Shown: positions 54,576-64,000, numbered from the stretch's first letter. The stretch: DNA of 64,000 bases from Bacteroidota bacterium (GCA_028875875.1 JAGWUV010000006.1:1-64000), one strand, 5' to 3'. Numbers and translations: made by a program. The notes: generated by a model from the sequence alone, not told the origin.

Positions 54576-55610
54576 TTATTTCGTTAGATCGGTCGCGGTC
54601 TTTAGTTTCTTTTCCCATTCCCATGCAGAACGCATCATTTCTCGTAAATCGTATTTTGTTTTCCATCCCAGCGATTCAACAGCATAATTATTGTTCGCAT
54701 AAATGGCTACCACATCACCGGGCCTGCGTGGGCCTATCTCGTAATTCAACTTAATACCGCTCACTTCTTCAAACATCCTGATCGCTTCCAAAACGGTAAC
54801 ACCGTTACCGCTACCTAAGTTGAAAGTATCACACTTGGTTTTGTTGCGGCCATCGATCAAATATTGTAATGCTAGTGTATGTGCATGCGCAATATCGGAA
54901 ACATGAATATAGTCGCGTACACAACTGCCATCTCTTGTGTCATAATCAGTTCCGTACACCAGCATCTTAGGCAATTTGCCAATGGCTGTTTGTGTAATAG
55001 CAGGAACAAGGTTCATGGGTTTACCCAACGGCAGTTCTCCGATTTCTATAGAAGGATGAGCACCTACAGGATTGAAATAGCGAAGTAAAATGGTATTTAC
55101 TTTCTCTGCTTTACTAATGTCTTCGATCATGCGTTCACCCATTTGCTTGGTAGCACCGTAGGGAGATTCTGCAGGTTTTGTAGGAGATTGTTCAGTTACG
55201 GGAATGATATCCGGACTGCCATACACGGTACAGGAAGAGGAGAAAACAAAATAAGGTATATTGAATTCTTTTACGCAGTTAAGAAGATTGATCAGGGAGA
55301 ACATGTTGTTCTCATAATACATCAAAGGTTTTTCTACTGATTCCCCAACTGCTTTAAAGGCTGCGAAATGGATGATACCGGTGATATCAGTATTCTCGCT
55401 GAACACAGACCTGGTAGCATGGTAATCCTTCAGATCGATGGTATAGTTCTTAATTTTTTTTCCTGTAATTTTTTCTATTCCCTTTATGGCATAGTCAGTA
55501 GAACGGGAATTGTCATCAATTGAGATAACATCAAATCCATTTTCAATCAGGTCAACTATGGTGTGTGAACCAATGTAGCCGCAGCCACCAGTTACCAATA
55601 TTTTTTTCAT
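54576..55610 (-). CDS. galE: UDP-glucose 4-epimerase
   Basis: Interconverts UDP-glucose and UDP-galactose. 344 residues from the ATG at 55608-55610, which begins MKKILVTGGCGYIGSHT with the Rossmann GxxGxxG motif. Catalytic Ser in FSSSCTVYG and the YxxxK pair in SPYGATKQMGE. Later family motifs: RYFNPVGAHPSIEIGE, GSCVRDYIHVSDIAHAH and FNLGSGNGVTVLE. The upstream extension of the frame (28 codons) lacks family similarity. Confidence 0.95.
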   Translation of the reverse strand: MKKILVTGGCGYIGSHTIVDLIENGFDVISIDDNSRSTDYAIKGIEKITGKKIKNYTIDLKDYHATRSVFSENTDITGIIHFAAFKAVGESVEKPLMYYENNMFSLINLLNCVKEFNIPYFVFSSSCTVYGSPDIIPVTEQSPTKPAESPYGATKQMGERMIEDISKAEKVNTILLRYFNPVGAHPSIEIGELPLGKPMNLVPAITQTAIGKLPKMLVYGTDYDTRDGSCVRDYIHVSDIAHAHTLALQYLIDGRNKTKCDTFNLGSGNGVTVLEAIRMFEEVSGIKLNYEIGPRRPGDVVAIYANNNYAVESLGWKTKYDLREMMRSAWEWEKKLKTATDLTK

Positions 55611-55685
55611 TTGCAATTGTATTGTTCCAGGCATATTCTTTTTTAAGAAGCCATGCAAGGATAAAGTGATGTATAAAAATAAATA

Positions 55686-55713
55686 CGGCAGCAAAGTAAC
55701 GTATTTGCTGCCG
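55686..55713 (-). terminator. terminator of the phosphate transporter gene
   Basis: A 10-bp perfect stem CGGCAGCAAA / TTTGCTGCCG with an 8-nt loop, followed on the minus strand by TATTTATTTTT. Confidence 0.8.
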
Positions 55714-55741
55714 ATAAAATACTGATTTTAATTATATCTAT

Positions 55742-56731
55742 TTATATAAAAAGCTTGATGATGTAATAGATGCCGCCTGCTAACAGCGCCGATACCGGAA
55801 TGGTTAAAACCCATGCCCATAAAAGGTTTACGGTAACGCCCCATCTTACGGCACTTAATCTTTTGGTTGCACCTACACCAATAATACAACCGCTGATGGT
55901 ATGCGTAGTGCTTACCGGTATGCCCATTCCTTCTGTAAGGATGAGTGTACAGGCGCCTGCTGTTTCTGCTGCAACGCCTTCCAGCGGCGTTACTTTGGTA
56001 ATTCGGGTTCCCATGGTTTTAACGATCTTCCAGCCTCCACTCATCGTTCCTAATGCGATGGCGGTATAGCAGGCTATCGGTACCCAATCAGGCATTGCTT
56101 TTACATTAGGAATAATATTTTCCGAAACCAATGCAACAGAGATCAATCCCATCACCTTTTGGGCATCGTTTCCTCCATGGCCCAAACTGAAGGCCGCAGA
56201 AGAAAACAATTGCAATTTTTTGAACCATTTTTCTGCTTTATAGGGGTTTGCTTTTTTACAGGAATGAACAATGATTATGGTTATGAAAAATGCCAATATC
56301 ATACCAATGACCGGTGAAAGGAATAAGAACAATACTGTTTTGGTAAGATTGGATAATACAATCACATTCAGTGTACCCACTTTTGCTATGGCCGCCCCTA
56401 TAAACCCTCCGATTAATGTATGTGATGAACTTGATGGAATACCAAACCACCAGGTAAAAAGGTTCCAGCAAATAGCGGCTATAATACCTGCAAGGATGAC
56501 ATAGAGATCAATAAATTCTGGATAAATGGTTTTGGCGATGGTGTTGGCTACTTTGTGGTCTTTAAAAATAAAAAAGGCTACAAAGTTGAAGAATGCCGCC
56601 CAAAGCACTGCCTGAAAAGGAGTAAGTACTTTAGTAGAAACGATGGTTGCTATTGAATTGGCAGCATCATGAAAGCCATTTATAAAATCGAATACGAGCG
56701 CCAGCGCAATAATCGTAATCAGTAAAATCAT
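55742..56731 (-). CDS. inorganic phosphate transporter, PiT family
   Basis: A 329-residue membrane protein with about ten segments. The two PiT repeats each carry a signature: FDFINGFHDAANSIATIVST near the start and SLGHGGNDAQKVMGLISVAL in the second half; FGIPSSSSHTLIGGFIGAA and GIPVSTTHTISGCIIGVG are the paired loop motifs. It imports phosphate with cations. The DUF47 gene lies 58 nt upstream on the same strand, a common pairing. Confidence 0.94.
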   Translation of the reverse strand: MILLITIIALALVFDFINGFHDAANSIATIVSTKVLTPFQAVLWAAFFNFVAFFIFKDHKVANTIAKTIYPEFIDLYVILAGIIAAICWNLFTWWFGIPSSSSHTLIGGFIGAAIAKVGTLNVIVLSNLTKTVLFLFLSPVIGMILAFFITIIIVHSCKKANPYKAEKWFKKLQLFSSAAFSLGHGGNDAQKVMGLISVALVSENIIPNVKAMPDWVPIACYTAIALGTMSGGWKIVKTMGTRITKVTPLEGVAAETAGACTLILTEGMGIPVSTTHTISGCIIGVGATKRLSAVRWGVTVNLLWAWVLTIPVSALLAGGIYYIIKLFI

Positions 56732-56789
56732 AATTGAGTTATCTGGATTTGAAATAAAAAATCAACATGCACTTTAGTACGAAAGCGTA

Positions 56790-57437
56790 TTATGCATATT
56801 TGATAATGATTGACTCAATTACATTGGCTGCATCTTCACATTTATCGGTAGCAATTTCAAGTACCTGGTAGATCTCTCTTTTCTTGATCACTTCCTTGAA
56901 ATCATTTTCCTGTTGGAATAGTTTTTCAATGCTCATATCAAAAACGTCGTCGGCCTGGTTTTCAATGCTGTTCACTTTTACCAATGCCTCTGTCATTTTT
57001 CTAAGATTCTTCATATCACGTAATCCATGTACGGCAATCTTAATTTCGCTACACCCTTGTTCAATAAGGTCGGCCATTTTTTGAATACCGCTATCGTTAG
57101 GATTTACTTTGTAGAAGTTGATTTTTTTTGCTGAAGCGAAGATGTAATCGGCAATATCATCTAAAGAGGTGGCCAGGTAGTGGATGTCTTCCCGGTCGAA
57201 AGGAGTAATGAAGTTTCTGCCTAACTCGGTAAATATCTTGTGGGTATGGTCGTCATTCTTATGCTCGAGGTCCTCAATTTGTTTGATCAGTGGAAGTCTT
57301 TTATCATGCTCCGGTTCGGCTACTACTTTTTTCAGCATTTGTCCCATTTCACCAACCGTTTCTGCTACTTGTTCAAACAATTCGTAAAACACCTTGTTCT
57401 TTGGCATGAAGATTCGGCCAATTGTGTTGATACCCAT
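56790..57437 (-). CDS. DUF47/PhoU-like protein, putative regulator of the PiT transporter
   Basis: A 215-residue all-helical cytoplasmic protein of the DUF47 (PhoU-like) family. It begins GRIFMPKNKVFYELFEQ, typical of the family, and carries the metal-binding E-x-x-x-D-type helices (LEHKNDDHTHKIF; FDREDIHYLATSLDDIADYI). DUF47 genes usually accompany PiT transporters and are thought to tune their activity. The start at 57437 gives the normal family N-terminus. Confidence 0.9.
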   Translation of the reverse strand: MGINTIGRIFMPKNKVFYELFEQVAETVGEMGQMLKKVVAEPEHDKRLPLIKQIEDLEHKNDDHTHKIFTELGRNFITPFDREDIHYLATSLDDIADYIFASAKKINFYKVNPNDSGIQKMADLIEQGCSEIKIAVHGLRDMKNLRKMTEALVKVNSIENQADDVFDMSIEKLFQQENDFKEVIKKREIYQVLEIATDKCEDAANVIESIIIKYA

Positions 57438-57616
57438 TTTTTCTGAATTTTTGTCAAAAGTAAAGTTATCTTTTCGTTATTTTTTGTGAACTGAAAATTA
57501 ATATTTTGGTCACGTTCATTCAACGGTTTGAATTGCTGTAGTTATTGGCTACCGGGTTTGAGTTCTTTAGGTGTATTTGTTAGCGAAAAAAAGTGAGCAG
57601 CCTTGTTAACGGGCTT

Positions 57617-58663
57617 TTAATCTTTACGTGCATCCAATGTAAATCCAACAGTGGTTCCCACATCCAGTTTACTTCTAACGTGGATGGTTTGTTGATGTGC
57701 TTCAATAATATGTTTGCAAATGGCTAATCCCAAACCGGTACCGCCAACATTCCGGCTTCTGCCTCTGTCGGTTCTGTAAAAACGTTCAAAAATCCGGGGC
57801 AGGTGTTCTTCCGCTATTCCAATACCATCGTCGCTGATTTCTATTAAAACATGTTTACCATCGGTATTATATACACTGGCTACAATACTTCCATTTTCCT
57901 TACCGTATTTGGTGGCATTTACTACAAGATTATTTAATACCTGTCTTATTTTTTCTTTATCGGCAAAAACAGTAATGGGAGGTTCACATCCTTTTTTAAT
58001 ACTGCATTTAATATGTTTTGCCCCTATTTTAATAGAGAGTGTTTCAAATACTTCTTTTATAAGATCCTGAATAATGAAGTTTTCTTTGTACAAAGGTTGT
58101 TCGCCGCTTTCCAGTTTTGATATTTCATCAAGATCTTCTACCAGGTTTACCATCCTTGTAACATTACGAGCCGTATTCTCCAGAAATTTTTTACTGATCT
58201 CGGGGCTTTCCATTGCACCGTTCAATAAAGTGTCTACATAACCTTGTATGGCAAAAATGGGTGTTTTGAATTCGTGTGCCAGGTTTTGTAAAAATTCTTT
58301 GCGGTATGCTTCGTTTTGTTTAAGTAATTCGATCTCGGCACTTCTTTGTTCTGCCCATTTTTCAACATCTTCTCTTACTTCATCGATACCTTTTTGGGGA
58401 AGGATGTACTTGTAATAAGTTTCTTCCCTTTTGGTAGCTTTTGTTTGATAAATGAATTTATAAATGAGCTTTATTTTCCTGTAGATAAACCATTCGAGAA
58501 CGAAACGGATTAAAAAATAAGAGCCTGAAAAAATGATAACCCAGGCAATAAGCCCAAACCACCAGTTTTCAACAATTGAATACCCCAGGGCTATTGGTGA
58601 GGCTAAAAACAGTGCAGTTAATAAAGAGAGCTGTTGCGGAGAAAGGTTTTTTGTTTTGAACAT
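57617..58663 (-). CDS. sensor histidine kinase, PhoR-like
   Basis: A 348-residue kinase with two N-terminal membrane segments (about 13-32 and 36-58) and almost no periplasmic loop, a linker, then HisKA with the phospho-His in NLAHEFKTPIFAIQGYVDTL, and the HATPase domain with N-box VLNNLVVNATKYGK, G1 EISDDGIGIA, F-box RIFERFYRTD and G2 VGGTGLGLAICK. Layout and partner regulator match PhoR. Lack of a sensing domain suggests signalling through another protein, as PhoR does through PhoU/transporter. No PAS domain is evident. Confidence 0.9.
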   Translation of the reverse strand: MFKTKNLSPQQLSLLTALFLASPIALGYSIVENWWFGLIAWVIIFSGSYFLIRFVLEWFIYRKIKLIYKFIYQTKATKREETYYKYILPQKGIDEVREDVEKWAEQRSAEIELLKQNEAYRKEFLQNLAHEFKTPIFAIQGYVDTLLNGAMESPEISKKFLENTARNVTRMVNLVEDLDEISKLESGEQPLYKENFIIQDLIKEVFETLSIKIGAKHIKCSIKKGCEPPITVFADKEKIRQVLNNLVVNATKYGKENGSIVASVYNTDGKHVLIEISDDGIGIAEEHLPRIFERFYRTDRGRSRNVGGTGLGLAICKHIIEAHQQTIHVRSKLDVGTTVGFTLDARKD

Positions 58664-58718
58664 TAATCTAATTTACAACTAAGTTTTTTTGACGTGCAAC
58701 ATTACTTCCGGCATTATT

Positions 58719-59399
58719 TTACAGATCGAATTTATAGCCTACGCCTTTAACAGTGGTAATACAGTCGATGCCCAGTTTTTGCCTTATTTTACGAATGTGT
58801 ACATCTATGGTCCGGTCGCCTACAATTACATCGGTTCCCCAAACCTGGGAAAGAATTTCGTTGCGTAAAAAAACACGGCCCGGTTTAGATGCCAGCAGGT
58901 ACAATAGTTCAAACTCTTTTTTAGCCAGCATAACTTCTTCTCCGTTGATCTCTACGATAAAGCGAATAGGATCGATACTGATATTGCCTATTTTCAGTGT
59001 TTTGCCATCTGTTTCTTTGTGTGTTCTTCGAAACAATGCATTTACGCGGCTGATAAGTACTTTGGGGCTGATGGGTTTGCTTACGTAATCATCGGCACCC
59101 ATTTCCAATCCTTTGATATGCGACGACTCATCACTCAAAGCGGTTAAGAATATGATCAATGTATTTTCGAACAAAGGCATAGAACGTAATATCTCACATA
59201 CCTCAAGTCCCGTTTTATAAGGCATCATAATATCCAGGATGATCAAATCCGGGTTTAATTGCTTTGCTCTTTCAATAGCTTCATTTCCATCTTTAGCAGT
59301 GTAGGTTTCATATCCTTCCTTGATCAAATTATAGCTAATGATCTCTAAAATATCCGGCTCATCATCTGCAATTAAAATTCTTTTAGCCTTTGTTTCCAT
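58719..59399 (-). CDS. response regulator, PhoB-like (OmpR family)
   Basis: A 226-residue regulator: receiver domain with the acidic pair in LIADDEPDILEI, phospho-Asp in LIILDIMMPYKTG, Thr in IIFLTALSD and Lys in VSKPISPK; then a winged-helix OmpR-type domain ending in TIDVHIRKIRQKLG and TVKGVGYKF. The start at 59397-59399 gives the standard METKAKRILIADDEPD N-terminus. It lies upstream of the kinase gene on the same strand and near the PiT/DUF47 genes, consistent with phosphate control. Confidence 0.93.
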   Translation of the reverse strand: METKAKRILIADDEPDILEIISYNLIKEGYETYTAKDGNEAIERAKQLNPDLIILDIMMPYKTGLEVCEILRSMPLFENTLIIFLTALSDESSHIKGLEMGADDYVSKPISPKVLISRVNALFRRTHKETDGKTLKIGNISIDPIRFIVEINGEEVMLAKKEFELLYLLASKPGRVFLRNEILSQVWGTDVIVGDRTIDVHIRKIRQKLGIDCITTVKGVGYKFDL

Positions 59400-59528
59400 G
59401 ATATTGATAACATTATGTTTACACAAATTTAACATCAAGCCACTGCAATTCCTTTTTTTTAACGGGTTATCTAATTGTTAACTCATTTGCAAAGCCTTAA
59501 CTGAATTGGCAGTATTTTTGATTTTTCA

Positions 59529-61724
59529 ATGAAGATGAAGAAATTATACTCAGTTTTTATTTGTTGTGCTTTTTACTGGAATGCGATCGGACAATCTGAA
59601 ATTCCTATGCCCGCTATTCCGCAAATGCGGCAGCTTTTTCATGAAAAAATTGACCAGTCTCAAAATGCTATTCTTTCCATGTTGGGGAAAAATGGTGTTT
59701 TGAGAGTAAGCGATGATATAGATGTAAACCTGCAAATAACACAAATGCTCAAAGTACGTGTAAATAACCTGCAGGCTTCTATTGAAAGAGATAGTACGAT
59801 TAGTGAGAATGATAAATACATTTGGTTAAGAAGTGTGAATGATCTGCTGAGCGATTTTATAACTGCTTATAAAAAGCAGGAAATAAAGGGGTTAGATCTG
59901 GGTGATCTATTAGAAGCCTACGAGCAGGCAATGCAGGCAGAGTTGAAACATCAATCTATTGCATCTATTGTTGAGGCTCATGGTTTAGATGTAGGAAACG
60001 TATTACTTTCAAACAGTGTGTTTCAAAAAAATAATGGATTGCACCAGGCAAACGATTTGTTGGTTTTAAAAACCTGTGAGCGGTATCCAGAAAAAATATT
60101 GCCCATTCTTTCCCAGCACATTAATAACCCATTTGTAGATAGTCTTGTTACTGCCGTAGCGCATCGTAATCCCGAGGACGTATATAACTATGCAGGTGCC
60201 GGCAATGTATTCAGTTATCGTATCGCAGCTATTAAAGATCCCCTGGTAAGAAGTATTTGCAAAATGGCGGCAACCTCTTCCGGAAGATTTTATTTCCCTT
60301 TTTTAGATGAAATCTATCACAATAAAATCAGTATCGATTCTATTGCAAAAATCAGGGATGATGATGATGCATATTACAGGCTGCTTGTAAAAACAGAAAT
60401 AGAATATGCCGGGAGGCGAAGAAGAGGTGATACGCCTTATGTAATGAATGTACTCACAGAAAAACTTCAGTCAAAAGCAGTAGAAGTATATATCAACGAG
60501 ATCAATGCCCTTCATGATGAAAAATCAGAAGCGGTTCGTTTCAGAAGGATAGAAAACCTAACGCCACAGGAACTTTATTATTTATGCGTATTGGGCGAAG
60601 AAGATATTTACACAAGCAGCTACATGGGTGTGTATGCAAGGATATTTCAGCGTATGAAAGTGCAGCGCTCCGATAGTTTGCTGGAAATGGTGAATTATGA
60701 TTTTTATAAAAAATTCATCCGAATGGCCGCTGCATACAATGAACTGGATGATTTTTTAAAGAAAATGGATACACAAAAATCGGAGCAGGTAATGAAAAGT
60801 TTCGTGGATGGGCTTGATACAAAAAATTCTCTGGAAGATGCAGTGGACGTAGCCGATTCTTATGCCAGTATAAACAATCCCGAACTAAAAAAATTAATGA
60901 TTAATGAAGTGCGGGTGAACCTGGCGAAATGCAACAGGGAAGATAACCGCCGGGGACAAACGATTTATGGATTACTGAATACTATTTTCGATTCGAAAGA
61001 GGAGCAAGGAGGTGCTAAAGATGCTTCTGCGTCATTAGGTATATCAACAGTTTACCGTATGCCGATAGCAGAGCTGAAAGATGCTTCCGGTAAGATCATC
61101 ATTCAGCAATTTTTTTATGGAGATAAAGACGGTAAGAATGTGTTTAATTCATTTTTAGCCGCTTTCAGTAATGCCTATTGGAAAACAATCGTAAAGCCTG
61201 AGTGGGTGGAGGTTCGTTCAACAAGAGGAGTACCCATAGTTATCTATGCCAATAAGCCTTTGGATGAAACGAAAGATTTAGATGCCCATGCACAGGCCCA
61301 TCTGGCAGAATATTTGGATTCTCTCAATATTCGCCCTACTGTGGTTATTCATCGTGGGCATAGTTATTATGTAAAATCAACCATCAGTCAATTGGTACCT
61401 TCTGCCAAAGTAATACTCCTGGGTAGTTGTGGCGGTTATCATAGTTTGAATGATGTGCTGAATATTTGTCCTGGTGCACATATCATTGCTTCCAAACAAG
61501 TGGGTACCGGGGTTGTGAACATTACATTGATTGATATGATCACCGAAACCCTGCGTTCGGGTAAAGACCTCGATTGGCCATTACTTTGGAAATCATTGCA
61601 GCCCCGTTTCAGCGGAGACTATAAAGAGAAATTTGATGATTATGTTCCTCCGCATAAAAACCTGGGAGCCATCTTTATCATGGCTTATAACAAGGCTATG
61701 CTAACTTCAAAAAGTAAATCCTGA
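59529..61724 (+). CDS. large exported protein with a possible caspase/CHAT-like C-terminal domain
   Basis: A 731-residue protein with a signal peptide (to about residue 22, ending AIGQ). Most of it is helical and unfamiliar. The last roughly 130 residues contain a strand-His-Gly pattern PTVVIHRGHSYY (H608/H611), a helix, then a strand ending in Cys, AKVILLGSCGGYH (C634), and a further strand IIASKQVGTG. This order (beta3-His, helix, beta4-Cys) is that of clan CD cysteine peptidases such as CHAT/separase/caspase. Peptidase activity is a hypothesis. The gene ends directly against the convergent 61725 gene. Confidence 0.55.
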   Translation: MKMKKLYSVFICCAFYWNAIGQSEIPMPAIPQMRQLFHEKIDQSQNAILSMLGKNGVLRVSDDIDVNLQITQMLKVRVNNLQASIERDSTISENDKYIWLRSVNDLLSDFITAYKKQEIKGLDLGDLLEAYEQAMQAELKHQSIASIVEAHGLDVGNVLLSNSVFQKNNGLHQANDLLVLKTCERYPEKILPILSQHINNPFVDSLVTAVAHRNPEDVYNYAGAGNVFSYRIAAIKDPLVRSICKMAATSSGRFYFPFLDEIYHNKISIDSIAKIRDDDDAYYRLLVKTEIEYAGRRRRGDTPYVMNVLTEKLQSKAVEVYINEINALHDEKSEAVRFRRIENLTPQELYYLCVLGEEDIYTSSYMGVYARIFQRMKVQRSDSLLEMVNYDFYKKFIRMAAAYNELDDFLKKMDTQKSEQVMKSFVDGLDTKNSLEDAVDVADSYASINNPELKKLMINEVRVNLAKCNREDNRRGQTIYGLLNTIFDSKEEQGGAKDASASLGISTVYRMPIAELKDASGKIIIQQFFYGDKDGKNVFNSFLAAFSNAYWKTIVKPEWVEVRSTRGVPIVIYANKPLDETKDLDAHAQAHLAEYLDSLNIRPTVVIHRGHSYYVKSTISQLVPSAKVILLGSCGGYHSLNDVLNICPGAHIIASKQVGTGVVNITLIDMITETLRSGKDLDWPLLWKSLQPRFSGDYKEKFDDYVPPHKNLGAIFIMAYNKAMLTSKSKS

Positions 61725-62366
61725 TCAGTTATTTAAAAAAGGGTTGTTTTCTTTTTCATAGCCAATTGTAGTAGTAGGCCCATGGCCCGGATATACAACT
61801 GTTTCATCTGGCAATACAAATAGTTTTTGCCGGATATTGCGAAGGAGTGTTGCATGATCACCGCCGGGCAGATCTGTTCTTCCAATACTATCCCTGAACA
61901 AAACATCGCCTCCAATAACAAATTGTTGACTACGGCAGTAAAAGCAAATGCTGCCGGGAGAATGCCCCGGTGCTTCTATAATTTCCAAAGCATCATTATC
62001 AAGATAAACCGTATCTCCTTCTTTAAGAAAATGTAAGCGGCCAGTGTAGTTATCGAACGGTAAACCCCAGCGAGCACCAGATGCAGGGGCAACCTGCAAA
62101 ACCTGTTCTTCGTTTGGATGAATATATGGTTCCAGGTTAAATTGTTCATGTATCCATTTATTACCAAACACGTGATCTAAATGGCAATGGGTATTTAAAA
62201 GTTGTACTGCTTGCAAACCGTTCAGTGAAAGAAAAGTTTGTAAGGTTTCTCTTTCTGCAGGAAAATAACATCCGGGGTCGATAATAATCGCTTTTCCCTG
62301 GTTGTTATAAAGGATATACGTATTTTCCTGGATAGGGCTGAAAGTAAAAGATTTGATGTGTAACAT
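61725..62366 (-). CDS. metallo-beta-lactamase-fold hydrolase, glyoxalase II-like
   Basis: A 213-residue cytoplasmic protein with the dinuclear zinc motif THCHLDHVFG, the Asp/His ligands further on (APGHSPGSICFY, FIGGDVLFRDSIGR) and the terminal YPGHGPTTTIGYEK, as in glyoxalase-II-like (YcbL-type) hydrolases. It hydrolyses thioesters such as S-lactoylglutathione-type compounds in relatives. The start at 62364-62366 matches the usual MLHIKSFTFSPIQENTYIL N-terminus; an in-frame ATG 18 nt upstream is possible. Stop codon abuts the + strand gene stop with no spacer. Confidence 0.9.
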   Translation of the reverse strand: MLHIKSFTFSPIQENTYILYNNQGKAIIIDPGCYFPAERETLQTFLSLNGLQAVQLLNTHCHLDHVFGNKWIHEQFNLEPYIHPNEEQVLQVAPASGARWGLPFDNYTGRLHFLKEGDTVYLDNDALEIIEAPGHSPGSICFYCRSQQFVIGGDVLFRDSIGRTDLPGGDHATLLRNIRQKLFVLPDETVVYPGHGPTTTIGYEKENNPFLNN

Positions 62367-62510
62367 GGCCTCTTTTTTAAACAATGATTTACGTTAATTA
62401 CTTAATTTTAACAAGTATTGATAAGATGTAAATGAATTCAACTATAACTTCACTTTTTCGTTAAAGGAACATCTTTTCAAACTTCAAATATTTATAAATC
62501 CTCTGAGGAT

Positions 62511-64000
62511 ATGCAAATGAACAGAATTAATTATAAATGGCTGGTGGCGGTGATTGCTTTTTTACCTGTGCTGGCATTGGCTCAGGTAAATACGGTTGAG
62601 TTTGGAAAGAACAGGCTGCAGTTTAAAAAGTTCAAATGGAAATTCTATCAATCTCCTAATTTCAACACTTATGTATCCCAGGGTGGAACTGAACTGGGCA
62701 AATTTGTTGCGCAGGTTGCGGAAACAGAATTGCCGCCACTTGAATCATTTACTGAATATTCATTGCAGCGTCGGGCAAATATTGTGGTGTATACTACTTA
62801 TGATGACTATAAACAAAGCAATATTGGCTTAGGCATCGATTGGCAAAATGCAGGTGGATTAACCAAACTGGTGAACAATAAAATTGTAGTGTATTTTGAT
62901 GGCAACCATGAGCATTTAAAAAAACAGATCAAAGAAGGCATTGCCAAAGTACTTACAGATAACTTATTGTTTGGAGATGATATAGGTGAGTTTGCCAGCA
63001 ATCAGGCTTTACTCGATTTACCTAAATGGTTGACCGATGGTTATATTTCATACGCTGCAGAAAACTGGAGCACACAGAAAGATGATGAGTTGAAGAGTGC
63101 TATGCTGAGTGGTGATTATAATAATTTTTACCAGTTTGCATTTGCAAAGCCTCTTCTGGCCGGGCATGGGTTTTGGTATTATATTGCCGAGAAGTATAAA
63201 AAAGAAAATGTTACTTACTTTTTATACCTGGCCCGTATTTACAAAAATCTGAATAGCGCCGCTTTGAAAATCTGTAAAAAGAAATTTAAAGAAGTACTTG
63301 CTGATTTCATGCAGTATGAGCAGGACAAGTATTTCAAAGATATTCGCCAGCGCCGCAATGCTCCCAAAGGCACTTTAAGTGTGAGTGAAGATGTAAGTAA
63401 GAATGATTATTTCCGTTTCCAGGCTAACCCTAACCCACGTAATAATAACTATGCAGTTGTTGAGTTTAGCAAAGGTGTTTATAAGGTGAAGTATGTTGAA
63501 AATTTCTGGGACACGAAGATCCTTCTAAATAAAGGCGTAAAAACACGGCAGGGAGATATCAATCCCAATTATCCCATTCTGGCATGGGATGTAAAAGGAA
63601 CAAGATTGCTGGTAATTTATTGGGAAGAAGGGAAAACGAAAATGTTTATTTACGATGCGATAGCGAAGTATAAGCGTTTTAAACAAAATATTGAAGGCTT
63701 CGATCAGATCCTAGATGCCTCCTTTATGTTAGATGCGAATACTCTAGTGTTAAGTGCTGTAAAAAATGGCCATTCTGATATTTTCATTTATAAAATTGAA
63801 GAACAGAAAATAGAACAGGTTACCAATGATGTGTATGATGATTTGAACCCAACTTTCGTTTCTTTTCCTAACAGAAGTGGAATTTTATTTTCATCCAACC
63901 GGCCTTCACCAACTGCGCCGGGCGGAGATACTGTTCTGCCCAGTAAATATAGGTTCAATATTTTCATGGTTGATATCCTGAATAAATCAGCCAACAAGCA
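62511..64000 (+). CDS. exported TolB-like beta-propeller protein, 3' end cut by window edge
   Basis: The frame is open from the ATG at 62511 to the right edge (496 codons). Signal peptide about residues 1-25 (ending LALAQ). The N-terminal half resembles peptidase-MA/gluzincin-like folds in layout (PKWLTDGYISYAAENW) but has no HExxH motif, so it is likely not an active peptidase. The later part shows WD40/PD40-type propeller blades (HSDIFIYKIEEQKIEQVTND; GILFSSNRPSPTAPGG), as in TolB-like proteins of Bacteroidota. Complete length and C-terminus unknown. Confidence 0.75.
   Translation, partial: MQMNRINYKWLVAVIAFLPVLALAQVNTVEFGKNRLQFKKFKWKFYQSPNFNTYVSQGGTELGKFVAQVAETELPPLESFTEYSLQRRANIVVYTTYDDYKQSNIGLGIDWQNAGGLTKLVNNKIVVYFDGNHEHLKKQIKEGIAKVLTDNLLFGDDIGEFASNQALLDLPKWLTDGYISYAAENWSTQKDDELKSAMLSGDYNNFYQFAFAKPLLAGHGFWYYIAEKYKKENVTYFLYLARIYKNLNSAALKICKKKFKEVLADFMQYEQDKYFKDIRQRRNAPKGTLSVSEDVSKNDYFRFQANPNPRNNNYAVVEFSKGVYKVKYVENFWDTKILLNKGVKTRQGDINPNYPILAWDVKGTRLLVIYWEEGKTKMFIYDAIAKYKRFKQNIEGFDQILDASFMLDANTLVLSAVKNGHSDIFIYKIEEQKIEQVTNDVYDDLNPTFVSFPNRSGILFSSNRPSPTAPGGDTVLPSKYRFNIFMVDILNKSANK

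Overview
The window looks like a chromosomal segment of a Bacteroidota bacterium, most likely a Chitinophagaceae-type organism. I infer this from the AT-rich genome, promoters of the TAnnTTTG type, and typical gene families: S46 dipeptidyl-peptidase, GldA, the ApbE/DUF4266/DUF3570 set, paired secreted amidohydrolases, a fused branched-chain E1 and a GPR1/FUN34/YaaH acetate porter. No rRNA, tRNA, CRISPR array or transposase was seen. Names come from reading motifs; no database was searched.

Layout. 1-4.5 kb: the start of an S46 peptidase (cut by the left edge), an ECF sigma factor with a putative membrane partner and a secreted protein, then a metallo-beta-lactamase-fold hydrolase. 4.6-10.7 kb: the rod-shape and cell-elongation cluster mreB-mreC-mreD-mrdA(PBP2)-rodA, read leftward. 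11-18.3 kb: purD, a POT and an OPT peptide transporter, a glycosyltransferase, a YqgE-family gene and a PepSY-like secreted protein.

18.3-28 kb is the accessory region and the most interesting part. It holds a 39-codon ORF with its own terminator, about 1 kb of very AT-rich sequence without genes, a lone LuxR-type response regulator, and a peptide-bacteriocin locus. That locus has two double-glycine precursor peptides (21853-22041 and 23237-23431). Each sits behind a copy of the same structured 5' leader RNA, with covarying stems, a 36-nt block 34/36 identical at a fixed distance from the start codon, and a conserved 8-codon mini-ORF. A candidate immunity protein follows the second precursor. 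After a 36-nt perfect palindromic terminator comes an export operon: a membrane protein, a thioredoxin-like protein, a C39-peptidase ABC exporter and a secreted protein. Each mature peptide has two cysteines, one near each end, which fits the thioredoxin-like gene.

28-64 kb is mostly housekeeping: acs and an acetate porter; a thioredoxin/ApbE/DUF4266/DUF3570 operon; gldA; eno; an FtsB/DivIC-like gene; nth; a FUSC transporter; an amidohydrolase pair in which one partner has lost its metal ligands; a KorA-type subunit without an adjacent korB; a polysaccharide deacetylase; a Bax-inhibitor-like protein; a fused E1 dehydrogenase; a penicillin-acylase/D-aminoacylase pair; prfA; galE; a phosphate set (PiT transporter, DUF47/PhoU-like, PhoR-like kinase, PhoB-like regulator); a 731-residue secreted protein with a possible caspase/CHAT-like C-terminus; a glyoxalase-II-like hydrolase; and the start of a TolB-like propeller protein cut by the right edge.
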